64,000 nt of DNA, taken from positions 1 to 64,000 of the forward strand of contig NZ_JARLTC010000021.1 in the NCBI RefSeq assembly GCF_029382225.1. Reading direction: 5' to 3'. A model generated the notes under the pieces. The model was not told the DNA's origin. It did not search any database and saw only the letters and a list, made by a program, of their open reading frames with translations. A program made the position numbers and the translations under genes. Shown here one piece after another: positions 8,721-19,400 of the stretch. This DNA is from Spongiactinospora sp. TRM90649. Its GTDB lineage: Bacteria > Actinomycetota > Actinomycetes > Streptosporangiales > Streptosporangiaceae. Position 1 is the stretch's first letter, and every line of letters begins with the position of its first letter.

Positions 8721-9200
8721 TCAGAGGTGGACGACGACGGTGCCCGCGGCGCGGTCGTGCAGGCCGCGCCGGTCGCGGTCCCACACCAGGGCGGGGATGG
8801 CCAGGCAGAGCAGCAGCGTGCGCAGCAGCACGGCCGGGACGGCGGGCCTGCCGCCGTCTGCCGAGGCCACCCGGATGCCGGTGAGCCGCATGCCGAGCGT
8901 CATGCCCATGGTGCCGACGAGCAGGATGTACTCGGCCGCGAGGATCGCGATCGGCACGAGCGGGTACTCGTTGGCGGGAACGCCGAAGATGCCCTGGGTG
9001 ATCGCCCAGGTGCAGATGAGCCAGTCGATCAGCAGTGCGCCGACCCGGCGCGGCCAGCTCGCCATCGAGCCGCTGCCCTCGCGGGGCAGCCCGAGGCGGG
9101 CCTCCGACTCACCGGAATCACCGGATTCGCCGGGCTTGTCGTCGCCCCGGATGCCGATCAGCAACGACTGCGTCCAGCGGGGGCCCTGCCTGCTGCTCAT
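8721..9200 (-). CDS. RDD-family membrane protein
   Basis: About 159 aa. The start (ATG at 9200, MSSRQGPRW) leads into a charged, Gly/Ser-rich N-terminus and then an RDD domain: WPRRVGALLIDWLICTW, a second helix LVPIAILAAEYILLVG, GMTLGMRLTGIRV, and a last helix ending in WDRDRRGLHDRAAGTVVV. Family roles are unclear (some members are Na+/H+ antiporters). It is transcribed divergently from glnA. In known actinobacteria an RDD gene commonly precedes glnA. Confidence 0.85.
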   Translation of the reverse strand: MSSRQGPRWTQSLLIGIRGDDKPGESGDSGESEARLGLPREGSGSMASWPRRVGALLIDWLICTWAITQGIFGVPANEYPLVPIAILAAEYILLVGTMGMTLGMRLTGIRVASADGGRPAVPAVLLRTLLLCLAIPALVWDRDRRGLHDRAAGTVVVHL

Positions 9201-9278
9201 ACACGTACCGTATCCGGCCGGGAGCGCGGTCCCGCACTTCACCCGCCCGCGACGCGCCCCCGAGCCGGGACGATCCGC

Positions 9279-9316
9279 TTAACACGTGCGAAACAAACGA
9301 GACACGGGTAGGAAAC
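9279..9316 (+). promoter_or_regulatory. Double GlnR operator upstream of glnA
   Basis: The sequence reads TTAAC-n6-GAAAC-n6-GACAC-n6-GAAAC (9279-9283, 9290-9294, 9301-9305, 9312-9316). This is the a-site/b-site pattern gTnAc-n6-GaAAc repeated with a 6-nt spacer, as established for Streptomyces GlnR boxes. It ends 52 bp before the glnA start, consistent with GlnR activation under nitrogen limitation. Confidence 0.85.
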
Positions 9317-9368
9317 GGCCCGCTCGTACGGTCGGCATTGCTAGCCCTTGCCCATGGGAGGTTCGAGA

Positions 9369-10793
9369 GTGTTCAACTCCGCAGACGAGGTCCTGACGTT
9401 CATCAGGAACGAAGAGGTGAAGTTCGTCGACGTCAGGTTCACGGACCTGCCGGGCACGACGCACCACTTCACCTTCCCCGTTGAGAACTTCGGCGCCGGC
9501 GTGTTCAGCGACGGCCTGATGTTCGATGGTTCGTCCATCCGTGGTTTCCAGGCGATCCACGAGTCGGACATGCTGCTCCTGCCGGACCCCACCACGGCGG
9601 TCCTCGACCCGTTCCGGGAGCACAAGACGCTCAACATCAACTTCTTCGTGCACGACCCGCTGACGGGCGAGGCGTACAGCCGCGACCCGCGCAACGTGGC
9701 ACGCAAGGCCGAGGAGTACCTCAAGGGCACCGGCATCGCCGACACCGCCTACTTCGGTCCCGAGGCCGAGTTCTACATCTTCGACGACGTGCGGTTCGAG
9801 ACCTCGGCGAACGCCGGTTACTACTACATCGACTCGATCGAGGGCGCCTGGAACACCGGCAAGGCCGCCGAGGGCGGCAACCTGGGCTACAAGCCGCGCT
9901 ACAAGGGCGGCTACTTCCCGGTGCCGCCGATGGACCACTTCACCGACCTGCGCTCGGAGATGGTCACCAAGCTCATGGAAGTCGGCATCGACGTCGAGAT
10001 GCAGCACCACGAGGTCGGCACCGCGGGCCAGGCGGAGATCAACTTCAGGTTCGGCCCGCTGATGAAGTCCGCCGACACCATGATGCTCTTCAAGTACGTC
10101 ATCAAGAGCACGGCGCTGGAGTACGGCCACACGGTCACCTTCATGCCCAAGCCGATCTTCGGTGACAACGGCTCGGGCATGCACTGCCACCAGTCGCTCT
10201 GGAAGGACGGCGAGCCGCTCTTCTACGACGAGGTCGGCTACGCGGGCCTGTCCGACACCGCCCGCTACTACATCGGCGGCCTGCTCAGGCACGCCCCGGC
10301 GCTGCTGGCCTTCACCAACCCGACGGTGAACTCCTACCACCGCCTGGTGCCGGGCTACGAGGCCCCGGTGAACCTGGTCTACTCCCAGCGCAACCGCTCG
10401 GCGTGCGTGCGCATCCCGATCACCGGCTCCAACCCGAAGGCCAAGCGCATCGAATTCCGGGTGCCCGACCCGTCGGCCAACCCGTACTTCGCCTTCGCCG
10501 CCATGCTGATGGCCGGCATCGACGGCATCCGCAACAAGATCGAGCCGCCGGAGCCGGTGGACAAGGACCTCTACGAGCTTCCCCCGGAGGAGGCCCGCAA
10601 CATCCCGCAGGTGCCCGGCTCGCTCACCGAGGTCCTCAACGCCCTGGAGGCCGACCACGACTTCCTCCTCGAAGGCGGCGTGTTCACTCCGGACCTGATC
10701 GAGACCTGGATCGCCTACAAGCGCGAGAACGAGGTCGACCCGATCCGCCTGCGCCCGCACCCGCACGAGTTCGAGCTGTACTACGACGTCTGA
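9369..10793 (+). CDS. glnA: Type I glutamine synthetase (GSI-beta)
   Basis: A 474-aa dodecameric glutamine synthetase: ATP + glutamate + NH3 to glutamine. Signatures are [33 protein letters not shown] and the [13 protein letters not shown] segment. The adenylylation site is present as [10 protein letters not shown] (Tyr402), so GlnE encoded at 12.5-15.5 kb can act on it. The GTG at 9369 (MFNSADEV) is chosen because GGGAGG lies 7 nt upstream and because homologues start MFQNADE-like; an ATG at 9354 overlaps that Shine-Dalgarno. Regulated by the GlnR boxes at 9279-9316. Confidence 0.96.
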   Translation: MFNSADEVLTFIRNEEVKFVDVRFTDLPGTTHHFTFPVENFGAGVFSDGLMFDGSSIRGFQAIHESDMLLLPDPTTAVLDPFREHKTLNINFFVHDPLTGEAYSRDPRNVARKAEEYLKGTGIADTAYFGPEAEFYIFDDVRFETSANAGYYYIDSIEGAWNTGKAAEGGNLGYKPRYKGGYFPVPPMDHFTDLRSEMVTKLMEVGIDVEMQHHEVGTAGQAEINFRFGPLMKSADTMMLFKYVIKSTALEYGHTVTFMPKPIFGDNGSGMHCHQSLWKDGEPLFYDEVGYAGLSDTARYYIGGLLRHAPALLAFTNPTVNSYHRLVPGYEAPVNLVYSQRNRSACVRIPITGSNPKAKRIEFRVPDPSANPYFAFAAMLMAGIDGIRNKIEPPEPVDKDLYELPPEEARNIPQVPGSLTEVLNALEADHDFLLEGGVFTPDLIETWIAYKRENEVDPIRLRPHPHEFELYYDV

Positions 10794-10810
10794 TCAGCCG
10801 ATCACCCTTC

Positions 10811-10854
10811 AGGGGCCGTCCGTCGCCGCCGCGAGGCCGCGATCGACGGCCCCT
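10811..10854 (+). terminator. Hairpin terminator of glnA
   Basis: The 10-bp arms AGGGGCCGTC (10811-10820) and GACGGCCCCT (10845-10854) are exact complements, 17 nt after the glnA stop. Confidence 0.75.
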
Positions 10855-11350
10855 GGCGGTTTCCCCCGGACTCTTACTTTGAGCTTATCCATCGCGACTT
10901 AGCGTGGTTCTCGCCTGCTCTTGGAGGGGAGGTGGGTACGCGAAAGCCGCGAGTCCCTGATCGCATTTTCGCGTCGCGTGGCCGTACGGCGTAGGCAGGC
11001 GGGCCGGGCGGTGGGCGCCGCCGAGCACGGGAGCGCCCGGCGCACGGCCGGAGTCCGCGGTCGCGACGGCGAGAACGACCGGTTGCCGCGGTGGGCACGG
11101 AAGTGGCGCCGTGCCCACCGTCCCCGTCAAAGGGCTTCACGGCCGGTCGGCGGGCCGACGGGCCGCCGGTTGCGGGACGAGTTCGCCGGCGCGGGTTCGC
11201 CATGGACCTCGGCCCGGCCGGCCGGTTCGAGGCCGAGGGCCGAGCGCGGTCCCGCAACCGCCGCGGGCGGCGAGGCCGGAACCGTATCGTCACCTCCGGT
11301 TCCGGATCCACCGGCCGCGGACCGCGGACCTCGCTACGGACGCGAGGCGG
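10855..11350. other. Intergenic region without a recognisable gene
   Basis: About 500 bp between glnA and the convergent gene at 11351. Open frames here lack family features and convincing ribosome-binding sites. The only structure seen is an inverted repeat, ACGCGAAA (10938-10945) with TTTCGCGT (10967-10974). A small RNA cannot be excluded. Confidence 0.4.
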
Positions 11351-12442
11351 TCACTTACCGAACCGGCCGCGCATGCCGGTCATCCTGCGCAGGGCGTCCC
11401 ACCAGAACGGCGCGCCGAACAGCAGCGCGGCCAGTGAGATGAGGAACCCGGGCCAGTGCCCCGGTGTGATCAGCCTGGACGCCCACCCGCTGAAGTTCCA
11501 GGTGACGGCGGGGCTCCCCTCCGTGCCGTCGGGGGGCATGCGGATGCTGACCACGGAGTGCTCGAAGATCTGCGTCAGGGCGGGCGAGCTGAGCGTCTCG
11601 GTGACGCACGCGTACGGCTCGGCCGAGGCCCCCGTCGCGGTGCAGCGGTCCTTCAGGGCGGCCAGCCCTTCGGCCCCGCCGCCCGCGATCGACGACACCC
11701 CGGCGCGGAAGGCGTTGTCGCGCAGCAGCGCCTTGCCGTACTCCAGGGCGTCCATGCTGAACAGCAGCACGACGAGCAGCCCGATGGAGGCCACCACCCA
11801 GCGGACGTACCGCCGGTAGAGCAGGGTGAGCCGCTGCATCTCGCCGTCGAACCACTCCTCGGTGCCCTTGCGGAAGCGCTCCAGGTCGTTGGCCGCGCTC
11901 TTCCACACGCCGGACAGGTGGCCGTACAGCGGGCTGCCCGCGGCGTTGAGCCGGTCGAGCAGGCCGGGGACGCCCTTCGGCTCGGCCGAGACCAGTTCCA
12001 TGACGGCGAAGGCGAAGCGGGGCGGCGGGATGGTGGAGATGGCGGTGCGGCCGCGCTTGGGATGGTCGATCTCGCGTAGCCGCTCGTACAGGTTGAGGGT
12101 CAGGTCGGGCCGGGCATCGCCCCGCGCCTCGTCACCGGAGTCGCCGGAGGGGCCCGGGACGCCGGGGGCGCTCACCACGGCGGGGGCGGGCTCGGGTGTG
12201 TGCTCGGGCCGTGGGTCCTCGGCGAACGGCAGTTTGAAGAAGACGTCGCGGATCCGCTTCGGAATCCACGACTTGCCGTCCGGGGAGGGCCCGTCGAGCG
12301 TGTCGCGCAGGTACGCCCATAAGAACTTGCTGCGGATGGCGAGCAGCCGGACCACGCCCTCGTTGAGTCCGCTCACCAGCAGGGAGAGCAGCAGGAACGC
12401 GACGGCCAGGCCGATGGCCAGGTCAAGATAGACGGATATCAT
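11351..12442 (-). CDS. Uncharacterised membrane protein
   Basis: A 363-aa protein with one N-terminal hydrophobic helix (VYLDLAIGLAVAFLLLSLLV, residues ~4-23), a Pro-rich stretch with repeated SGDSGDEA-type residues (~85-110), a central domain and a helix at ~218-238 (VASIGLLVVLLFSMDAL). The C-terminus GFLISLAALLFGAPFWWDAL resembles a conserved ending of hypothetical bacterial membrane proteins (LGAPFWFDLL-like). A long extracytoplasmic segment with two Cys lies between the last two helices. No enzymatic motif was recognised. It sits 62 bp downstream of glnE on the same strand. Confidence 0.7.
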   Translation of the reverse strand: MISVYLDLAIGLAVAFLLLSLLVSGLNEGVVRLLAIRSKFLWAYLRDTLDGPSPDGKSWIPKRIRDVFFKLPFAEDPRPEHTPEPAPAVVSAPGVPGPSGDSGDEARGDARPDLTLNLYERLREIDHPKRGRTAISTIPPPRFAFAVMELVSAEPKGVPGLLDRLNAAGSPLYGHLSGVWKSAANDLERFRKGTEEWFDGEMQRLTLLYRRYVRWVVASIGLLVVLLFSMDALEYGKALLRDNAFRAGVSSIAGGGAEGLAALKDRCTATGASAEPYACVTETLSSPALTQIFEHSVVSIRMPPDGTEGSPAVTWNFSGWASRLITPGHWPGFLISLAALLFGAPFWWDALRRMTGMRGRFGK

Positions 12443-12504
12443 CGTTGATCACCCGCACTGTTGATACACGCCGCCCGCGCCGCCCGCAACGAATTCGACG
12501 AGAT

Positions 12505-15504
12505 TCAGCCGGTGTCCGAGCCGTAGAAGACGCGATCGACCACCTGGCGGGCGCGGCGGGTGGTCCGGCGGTAGTCGTCGAGCATGTCTTCTGAGGCGTC
12601 GGGGGCGTAGCCCAAGGCGCGGGAGAGCAGCACCCGCTCGCGCATGCCGCTCGGAATCGAGTCGCCCGCCCTGCCCTTGATCAGCATGATCGCGTCGCGG
12701 ATGCGCGAGGCGAAGCGCCACGCGGTGGACAGGGTCTCGGCGTCGGCGGCGGTGAGCAGCCCGGCGTCGGCGGCGGCGCGCAGCGCGTCGAGGGTGCGGG
12801 TGGTGCGCAGCTCGGGAACGTCGGCGGCGTGCTGGAGCTGGATGAGCTGGGCCACCCACTCGACGTCGGACAGCCCGCCGGGGCCGAGTTTGGTGTGCAT
12901 GGCGGGGTCGGCGCCCCTGGGCAGCCGCTCGGCCTCCATCCGGGCCTTGAGCCGCCGGATGTCACGGACCGCCGAATCGGACAGGCCGCCCTTGGGGTAT
13001 CGCATCGGGTCGATCAGCGCGGTGAAGCGCTCGCCGAGCCCGGGGTCGCCCGCCGAGAACCGGGCCCGCAGCAGCGCCTGCGCCTCCCAGGGGGCCGACC
13101 AGCGCGCGTAGTAGGCGGCGTAGGAGGCCAGGCTGCGCACCAACGGCCCCTGGCGGCCCTCTGGGCGCAGGTCGGGGTCGATGTGCAGCGGCGGGTCGGG
13201 GGCGGGCACGGCCAGCAGCCGCCGCAGCTCGCCCGCCACCGCGTAGGCGGCGTCGCTCGCCTCCTTCTCCCCCGCGCCCGGCAAGGGGTCGTGCACGAAC
13301 ATCACGTCGGCGTCGCTGGCGTAGGACGACTCGAACCCGCCGAGGCGTCCCATCGCGATCACGGTGAACCGGGTGGGTGACACGGCTCCCCGATCGGCCT
13401 CGGTCTTGCCGAGTGCGGCGTCGAGCGCCGCCTGGATGGTGACGTCGTTCAGTTCCGACAGTGCCATGCCCACCTGCTCGATGTCGCGCTCGCCGACGAG
13501 ATCGGCGACCGCCGTACGGAACAGTTCCCTGCGGCGCAGCGCGCGCGCCGCGACGACGGCGCTCTCGGCGTCGTCATGGCGTCCCACCGCCGCCGCGGCC
13601 TCGGCCGCCAGCGCCCGCGCCGGCCTGGCCGGCAGCTCGGCCTCGGAGCCGAGCATCGCGACGGCCTCGGGGGCGTGCAGAAGGAGCCCGGTCACATAAC
13701 GGCTGGTGCCCAGCAGCCTGGCCATCCGCGAGGCGACGGCGGTCTCGTCGCGCAGCAGGCGGAGATACCAGGGGGTGGTGCCGAGTTTGTCACTGACCTG
13801 GCGGAAGCCGAGCAGCCCGGCGTCGGGGTCGGGCGCGTCGGCGAACCAGCCGAGCATCACGGGCAGTAGCGTACGCTGGATCGCCGCGCGGCGGGACACC
13901 CCGGTGGTCAGCGCGGCGATGTGACGCAGCGCGCCCTCGGGGTCGGCGTAGCCGAGCGCCTCCAGCCTGGCCTTTGCGGCGGTCGTGGACAGCCGCGTCT
14001 CGTCGCCGGGCAGCCGCGCCACGGCCTGGAGCAGCGGCCGGTAGAACAGCTTCTCGTGCAGCCGCCTGGCCTCCATGGCGTGGCGTTTCCAGCGGGTGGT
14101 GAACTCGCCGACGGGGTCGGTGGTCATGCCCAGGGCGCGGCCGATCCGGCGCAGGTCGGTGACGTCGTGCGGCACCACGTGGGTGCGGCGCAGCCGGTGC
14201 AGTTGCAGCAGGTGCTCGACCTGGCGCAGGAAGGCGTACGCCTCGGCGAGGGTCTTGGCGTCGTCGCGGCCGACGTAGCCGCCCCTGGACAGCGCGGCCA
14301 GGGCGGGCAGGGTGGCGCGGCGGCGGAGCAGCGGGTCGTGCCTGCCGTGCACGAGTTGCAGGAGCTGGACCGCGAACTCGATGTCGCGCAGCCCGCCCGG
14401 CCCGAGTTTGAGCTGCCGGTCCTGTTCGTCGGCGCGGACGTGCGCCTCGACCCTGCGCCGCATGGCCTGCACGTCTTCGACGAAGTTCTCCCTGGTCGCG
14501 GCCTGCCACACCAGGTCGCCGACGGCGGCGGTGTAGGCCGCGCCCAGTTCGGCGTCGCCCGCGACGGGCCGGGCCTTCAGCAGCGCCTGGAACTCCCAGG
14601 TCTTGGCCCAGCGGCGGTAGTAGGCCAGGTGGCTGGCGAGGGTGCGGACCAGCGGGCCGGAGCGGCCCTCGGGGCGCAGCGCGGCGTCGACCTCCCACAG
14701 CGCGCCCTCGGGGGTGCTCATCGAGCAGGCGCGCATCATGCCCTGGGCCAGGCGGGTGGCCGCGCGCAGGGCCTTGGTCTCGTCCACGCCCTCGCGCGGC
14801 TCGGCGACGAAGACCACGTCGACGTCGCTGATGTAATTCAGCTCGCGGGCACCGCACTTGCCCATGCCGATCACGGCCAGGCGCGCGGCCCCGGCGTCGT
14901 CGGACGCGGCGGAGTCGGCCCTGGCGATCGCCAGACCGGCCTCCAGGGCGGCCCCGGCGAGGTCGGACAGCTCGGAGGTGACCTCGCCGAAGGTGGCCGA
15001 CCCGGTGACGTCGCGGGCGGCCAGGCACAGCAGGTGGCCCCGGTAGGCGACGCGCAGCGCGGCGGCGGTCTCCACGCCGCTCTCGCCCGCCCTGGGCTCC
15101 GGGTCGCCGGGATCGGCCCCGACGGCCCGCAGCAGGTCGGCACGCAGCTCCTCGCGGGAGGCCCGGCGGACGGCCGACGGATCTCCGAGCGGCCGCCAGT
15201 GCCCGGGATGGCGCACCACGTGCTCGCCCAGCGCCGCGCTCACCCCGAACACGCCGAGCAGCCGCTCACGCAGCCCCGGGTCGCCGCGCAGCGCGCCCAG
15301 CACGCTCGGGTCGCGCTCGGCCAGCCGGTTCAGCGACGTCAGCGCGAGGTCGGGGTCGGCCACGGCGACCAGATCGGACAGCAGGCCGAGGTCGCCCACC
15401 GCCTCCGGCCCGAGTTCGTCGAGCAGGCGCTCGGCCCGCGCGCCCTCGGCGAAGCCGAGCCGCGCCAGCCGCCCTGCCGTGGTCTCCATGCGGGGCACCG
15501 TCAT
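12505..15504 (-). CDS. glnE: Bifunctional glutamine synthetase adenylyltransferase/deadenylylase
   Basis: A 999-aa GlnE that adenylylates and deadenylylates GlnA at its conserved Tyr. Two nucleotidyltransferase domains are visible, each with its metal-binding acidic pair: GMGKCGARELNYISDVDVVF (residues ~211-230) and AMGRLGGFESSYASDADVMF (~717-736). Each is followed by LRPEGR-type and KLGPGGL segments and a helical GlnE domain. The start at 15504 (MTVPRMETT) is preceded by GGAAGGAA. A longer frame to 15615 exists but looks non-coding. Both catalytic sites appear intact, matching the retained Tyr402 of GlnA. Confidence 0.95.
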   Translation of the reverse strand: MTVPRMETTAGRLARLGFAEGARAERLLDELGPEAVGDLGLLSDLVAVADPDLALTSLNRLAERDPSVLGALRGDPGLRERLLGVFGVSAALGEHVVRHPGHWRPLGDPSAVRRASREELRADLLRAVGADPGDPEPRAGESGVETAAALRVAYRGHLLCLAARDVTGSATFGEVTSELSDLAGAALEAGLAIARADSAASDDAGAARLAVIGMGKCGARELNYISDVDVVFVAEPREGVDETKALRAATRLAQGMMRACSMSTPEGALWEVDAALRPEGRSGPLVRTLASHLAYYRRWAKTWEFQALLKARPVAGDAELGAAYTAAVGDLVWQAATRENFVEDVQAMRRRVEAHVRADEQDRQLKLGPGGLRDIEFAVQLLQLVHGRHDPLLRRRATLPALAALSRGGYVGRDDAKTLAEAYAFLRQVEHLLQLHRLRRTHVVPHDVTDLRRIGRALGMTTDPVGEFTTRWKRHAMEARRLHEKLFYRPLLQAVARLPGDETRLSTTAAKARLEALGYADPEGALRHIAALTTGVSRRAAIQRTLLPVMLGWFADAPDPDAGLLGFRQVSDKLGTTPWYLRLLRDETAVASRMARLLGTSRYVTGLLLHAPEAVAMLGSEAELPARPARALAAEAAAAVGRHDDAESAVVAARALRRRELFRTAVADLVGERDIEQVGMALSELNDVTIQAALDAALGKTEADRGAVSPTRFTVIAMGRLGGFESSYASDADVMFVHDPLPGAGEKEASDAAYAVAGELRRLLAVPAPDPPLHIDPDLRPEGRQGPLVRSLASYAAYYARWSAPWEAQALLRARFSAGDPGLGERFTALIDPMRYPKGGLSDSAVRDIRRLKARMEAERLPRGADPAMHTKLGPGGLSDVEWVAQLIQLQHAADVPELRTTRTLDALRAAADAGLLTAADAETLSTAWRFASRIRDAIMLIKGRAGDSIPSGMRERVLLSRALGYAPDASEDMLDDYRRTTRRARQVVDRVFYGSDTG

Positions 15505-15680
15505 CACCGTTCCTTCCCCGCGCGCGGCACGAGCGGCGCCGCCGGGCGGGGCGTTGGTCTCGGCTCGCGTGCGGCCCTCCTCGATCACGATCGGAGCACC
15601 ACACCGTCGGGGCATCGTCGCACACGGTAAACCTTAAGCCCCCGTGGCGTCCTCAGTGGTTTCCGTGCGTAATCTCGCGA

Positions 15681-16409
15681 TTACGAGCGAGAATCGCGAA
15701 CGGCCGGGGTTTCGCTCCGGCAGAAACCGGCGAATGTGCGGGCGACCGGCCCCCAGGTCGCGGCCAGCCGGTCTCTCGCCCGTTCCACCTGGGCGTTCAG
15801 GTCGGTCACCGACAGGCCCATGGCGCCCAGCGGCCCGGCGGTGGCGGCGGTCCAGGAGGCGAAGATCTCGTACGTGGCCTCCGGGTGGAACTGCACGGCC
15901 CAGGCCGTCTCGCCGAGCCGGTAGCCCTGGTTCGGGTAGACGTCGCCGGTGAGCAAGGGGACCGCGCCCGGCGGCAGGACGGTGACCGCGTCGTGGTGGT
16001 ATGTCACGGCGCAGGTCTCGGCGGTGAGTCCGAACAGGGGGTCGGTGGCGGCGGCCGGGAGGGAGACGATCGCGCCGAGGCCGATTTCGAGCCCGGCCGC
16101 GCCGTGCTCGACGGCCCCGCCGCAGGCGAGCGCCATGAGCTGGGCGCCCAGGCAGATGCCCAGGGTGGGCACGCCGTCCGCGACGCAGCGCGCGATCAGG
16201 TCCCTGGTGGCGGGCAGCCAGGGCTGGGCCTCGTCGTCCCAGGCGGATCCTTCGCCACCGAGGACGATCAGGCCGCCGGGCGCGGCGTCCGGCACCGGTT
16301 GGCCCAGGTACGGCCGGACCACCGCGATCTCGGCGCCCTCCCCGGACAGCCAGTCCCCGAACGCTCCGATGGGCGCGTCCGCGCCGTGCTCGATGACAGT
16401 TATCGCCAT
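15681..16409 (-). CDS. Type 1 glutamine amidotransferase domain protein
   Basis: A 242-aa class-I glutamine amidotransferase-like protein. It has the nucleophile motif LGICLGAQLMALACGG, an oxyanion-type LIVLGGEGSAWDDE, and the His/Glu pair in AVQFHPEATYEIF. Stand-alone members are often annotated as GMP-synthase-like amidotransferases; a partner or substrate is not evident. The start is MAITVIEHG at 16409, behind GGGG and an AT-rich leader. An upstream in-frame ATG at 16448 overlaps the stop of the kinase gene (TGATG) and could give a 13-residue longer, coupled product. Confidence 0.82.
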   Translation of the reverse strand: MAITVIEHGADAPIGAFGDWLSGEGAEIAVVRPYLGQPVPDAAPGGLIVLGGEGSAWDDEAQPWLPATRDLIARCVADGVPTLGICLGAQLMALACGGAVEHGAAGLEIGLGAIVSLPAAATDPLFGLTAETCAVTYHHDAVTVLPPGAVPLLTGDVYPNQGYRLGETAWAVQFHPEATYEIFASWTAATAGPLGAMGLSVTDLNAQVERARDRLAATWGPVARTFAGFCRSETPAVRDSRS

Positions 16410-16447
16410 AACCCCTATTATTAACAAATTTTCCCTAATTACCCCCA

Positions 16448-19400
16448 TCAGGGACAAGTCGCCCGATAGGGAATTTCGGGCACATACCGCGCCCACTCCG
16501 CCGGGGTCAGCCCGGCCGTCGCCCTGCGGCACACCTCCGCCGCCACGCGTGGCGGCGCGAGCGGGCGGTCGGTGATGGTCCCGTCCGCCCGGAGCACCCG
16601 CAGCGCCGCCCCCTTGTCCAAGAACGCGACGGCGAGCACCTCCCGGTCCTTCAGCGCGCCCTCCCCCGCCGGGAGCCCGTCCAGGCGCACCACTCCGCCG
16701 GCCGTGTCCCACAGGCCGATGTCGCCGCCACCCGAGCTGATCAGGAGCCCGCCGCCGGGCGCGTACGCGAGCAGGCTCGTCCTGCCCGGATGCGCCGGTA
16801 CGACCGGGCCGCGCGGGCGCAGGGTCGCCGGGTCGAAGAACTGCACGCCGCCGGCGGCGTCGCCGAGCACGAGCGTGCGGCCGTCGGGCGCGTAGGCGAG
16901 CGCGCGCACCTCGCCGCTCTTCGGGACGCCTCTCGCCTTCCCGCCGCCGGGTGGGATCAGCACCGAGGCGGTGTCGCCTCCGGCGAGCACGCCGCCCGAG
17001 GGGGCATAGGCCAGGGCCAGGACCTTCGCGGTCATCGGCACCCTCGGCCCGGTGGGCGTACGCGAAGGGATCCGCCACACCTGGACCCAGTGCAAGTCGT
17101 CCGTGCCCGTGAAGGTGGACGCCGCCACCGCAAGCCGCGCGCCGTCCGGAGTTAAGGCCAGCGCGGTGGCGGCGTAGCCCTTCCAGGTGATCTCACCGAG
17201 TTTGGTCCCGCGCTCGACGTCCCACAGATGCACGCGTGGAGAGTCGCCCTGCGCCACGGCCAGTGTCCGGCCGTCCGGGGTGAACACCGGCGTCGCGAAC
17301 CAGTTGCCGAAGGTCTCGCCCGCGGGCATGGCCATCCGGATACGGCGTACGCCGCGCGCCGCGTCCCATAACTCCCCCGACGGGCGCAGCGACGGACCGG
17401 TTCCGACGGCCGCCCACCTGCCGTCCGGGCTCAGGGCCCCGGACGCGCCGTCCGGATACGACACATGGTCGAGGGCCTTGCGCTTGGGGACCTGCCGCGC
17501 CGTCAGCTCGCCGGAGACGTCGAAGGTCATCACCGCGCCGGAGGGGCCGATGAGACGAAGGCTCCTCGCGTCGGGCGTCAGCCGAATCGTCTGCTCCTGG
17601 ATCTCCCCGGCCTTGAGCCGGTATGACAGCATGCGCACGCCGTCGGAGACCCTGATCACATCGACGGCGGTGTCACGCTGCACGATCAGCGCCCTGCCGT
17701 CCGGGGCGAACCACAGGTAGGCGTCGCCGCCGTAGGCCGGCAGGGTCTTCAGCCGCTTGCCGGTGACGGTCTCCGCGAGCACGATCCCGGTGTCCGACTG
17801 CATGGCCATGGTCTCACCGTCGGCGCTCAGCGCGACCCGATTGATCATCCCCATCTCGCCGGCGATGACCGGGACGCGCATCCGTTCGCGCGTGCGCAGG
17901 TCGTACAACCGCAGCCGGCCCTCCGGGGAGGAGGACGCGGTCGCGAAATACCGGCCTCCGCCGAGGGCGCGGTCCCACGCCTCGTCGGCGGGCACCGACA
18001 GCAGCTCGCGGCCGTCGCGCACGTCCCACACCAGGAACTCGTCCCCCTTGAAGGTCATCATGGTGGTGCCGTCGGCGCCGAAGGCGGCCTTCGTCCGCTC
18101 CTCTCCGAAGTTCCCTGGCCGCTCGCGTCCGGTGCGCAGGTCCCACAGCCGCTGCCCCCTCGGGGTGTCCACCAGGGCGTGGTCCTTGGTCGCGCCGAAG
18201 GCGATTCCGGACGCCTCCAGCCCCGGCGCCGCGACCCTGCGTACGAGCCGCCCGGTGACGGGATCGTGCAGCGTGATGGCGTCGGGCCCGGCCCCCACCA
18301 GCAGGGTGCCGTCCACGGACAGCGTGTAGTGGAAGTTCCAGGCGGGCGGGGTGATGACGGAGGTCTCCCGCTGGGTGAGGGAGTCGTGCAGCGCGCCGAC
18401 CGCCTCGCGCACCGGCGCGATCCGGTAGGCGGCCACGCTCAGGCGCATCGCGGACGCCGGGTCGCCCTGGCGCATCGCCGCGGCCTGCGCGGCGAGCCGC
18501 CGCGCCACGGCCTCGTTGAGCTGGACGGCGAGCCGCTCGCTCTGCCGGGTCACCGTCACCCGCCGCTGCTCGGCCAGCACGGTGGCGCCCAGCGCGACCA
18601 CCAGCAGCACGGCCAGCGTGGCGGCGATCAGCCTTCGGTTGCGCGCCCTGCGCCGGGTCAGGACGGTCGCCGCGTTGAGGAAGTCCGCCTCCAGCGGGGT
18701 CAGCGTGACGTGCCGCCTGCCGGTGGCGGCCCACGCCATCGCCTCCTCAAGGACGCTGCCCTGCGGCAGGTCGGAGTCCTTGCGCCCGCCGGACTCCCAC
18801 AGCGTGGCCGCCTCGGTGACCCGCCGCTGCACGGGCAGGCCGTCGCGCTCGCCGTTGGCCCACTCGCGCAGCCGGGTCCAGGCCATCAGCAGCCCGGGGC
18901 GCGACAACTGGACCACGGACCGCTCGCGGCGGCGTTCCTCGCGGATCAGGCCGGCCGAGACGAACTCGCGGAGCACCTGGGCGACGGCCTCGCTCTCGCC
19001 GAGTTCCGCGCGGGCGGCGGGGCGGGTGCCCAGCCTGCCGTCCTCGACGCTGACCAGCCGCAGCAGGATCTCCGGCACGACCTCCTGCCCGGCGGGCGGC
19101 AGCCGGGAGTACACGCCCTCGGCGAGCAGTCCGAGGGTCGGCGACGCGTCGCCGCGCAGGTCCTCTGCGACCTTGGCGCCCTCGGCGGGGTCGCTGTCGC
19201 CGAGCAGGGCCAGCAGCAGCCCGCTCGCGGTGGGGCGTTCCCCGGGCTTCTTGGACAGCGCGGCGGTGACGAGGGGCCGCAGCGACTCGGGCAGCGGCGA
19301 CACGTCGGGCCGTACGGCCAGCACCCGGTGCATCACCGCGCCCAGGTTGTCGGCGTGGAAGGGCTCGACCCCGGTCGCGGCGTACAGCATGATCGCGCCC

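Noticed and set aside
10921-11442. Plus-strand frames in the glnA downstream gap
   Set aside because: Arg/Gly-rich shadow-type translations that overlap the real minus-strand gene at 11351; no start context.
13921-15630. Long plus-strand open frame opposite glnE
   Set aside because: Gly/Gln/Arg/His-rich low-complexity product without family signal; glnE on the other strand is certain.
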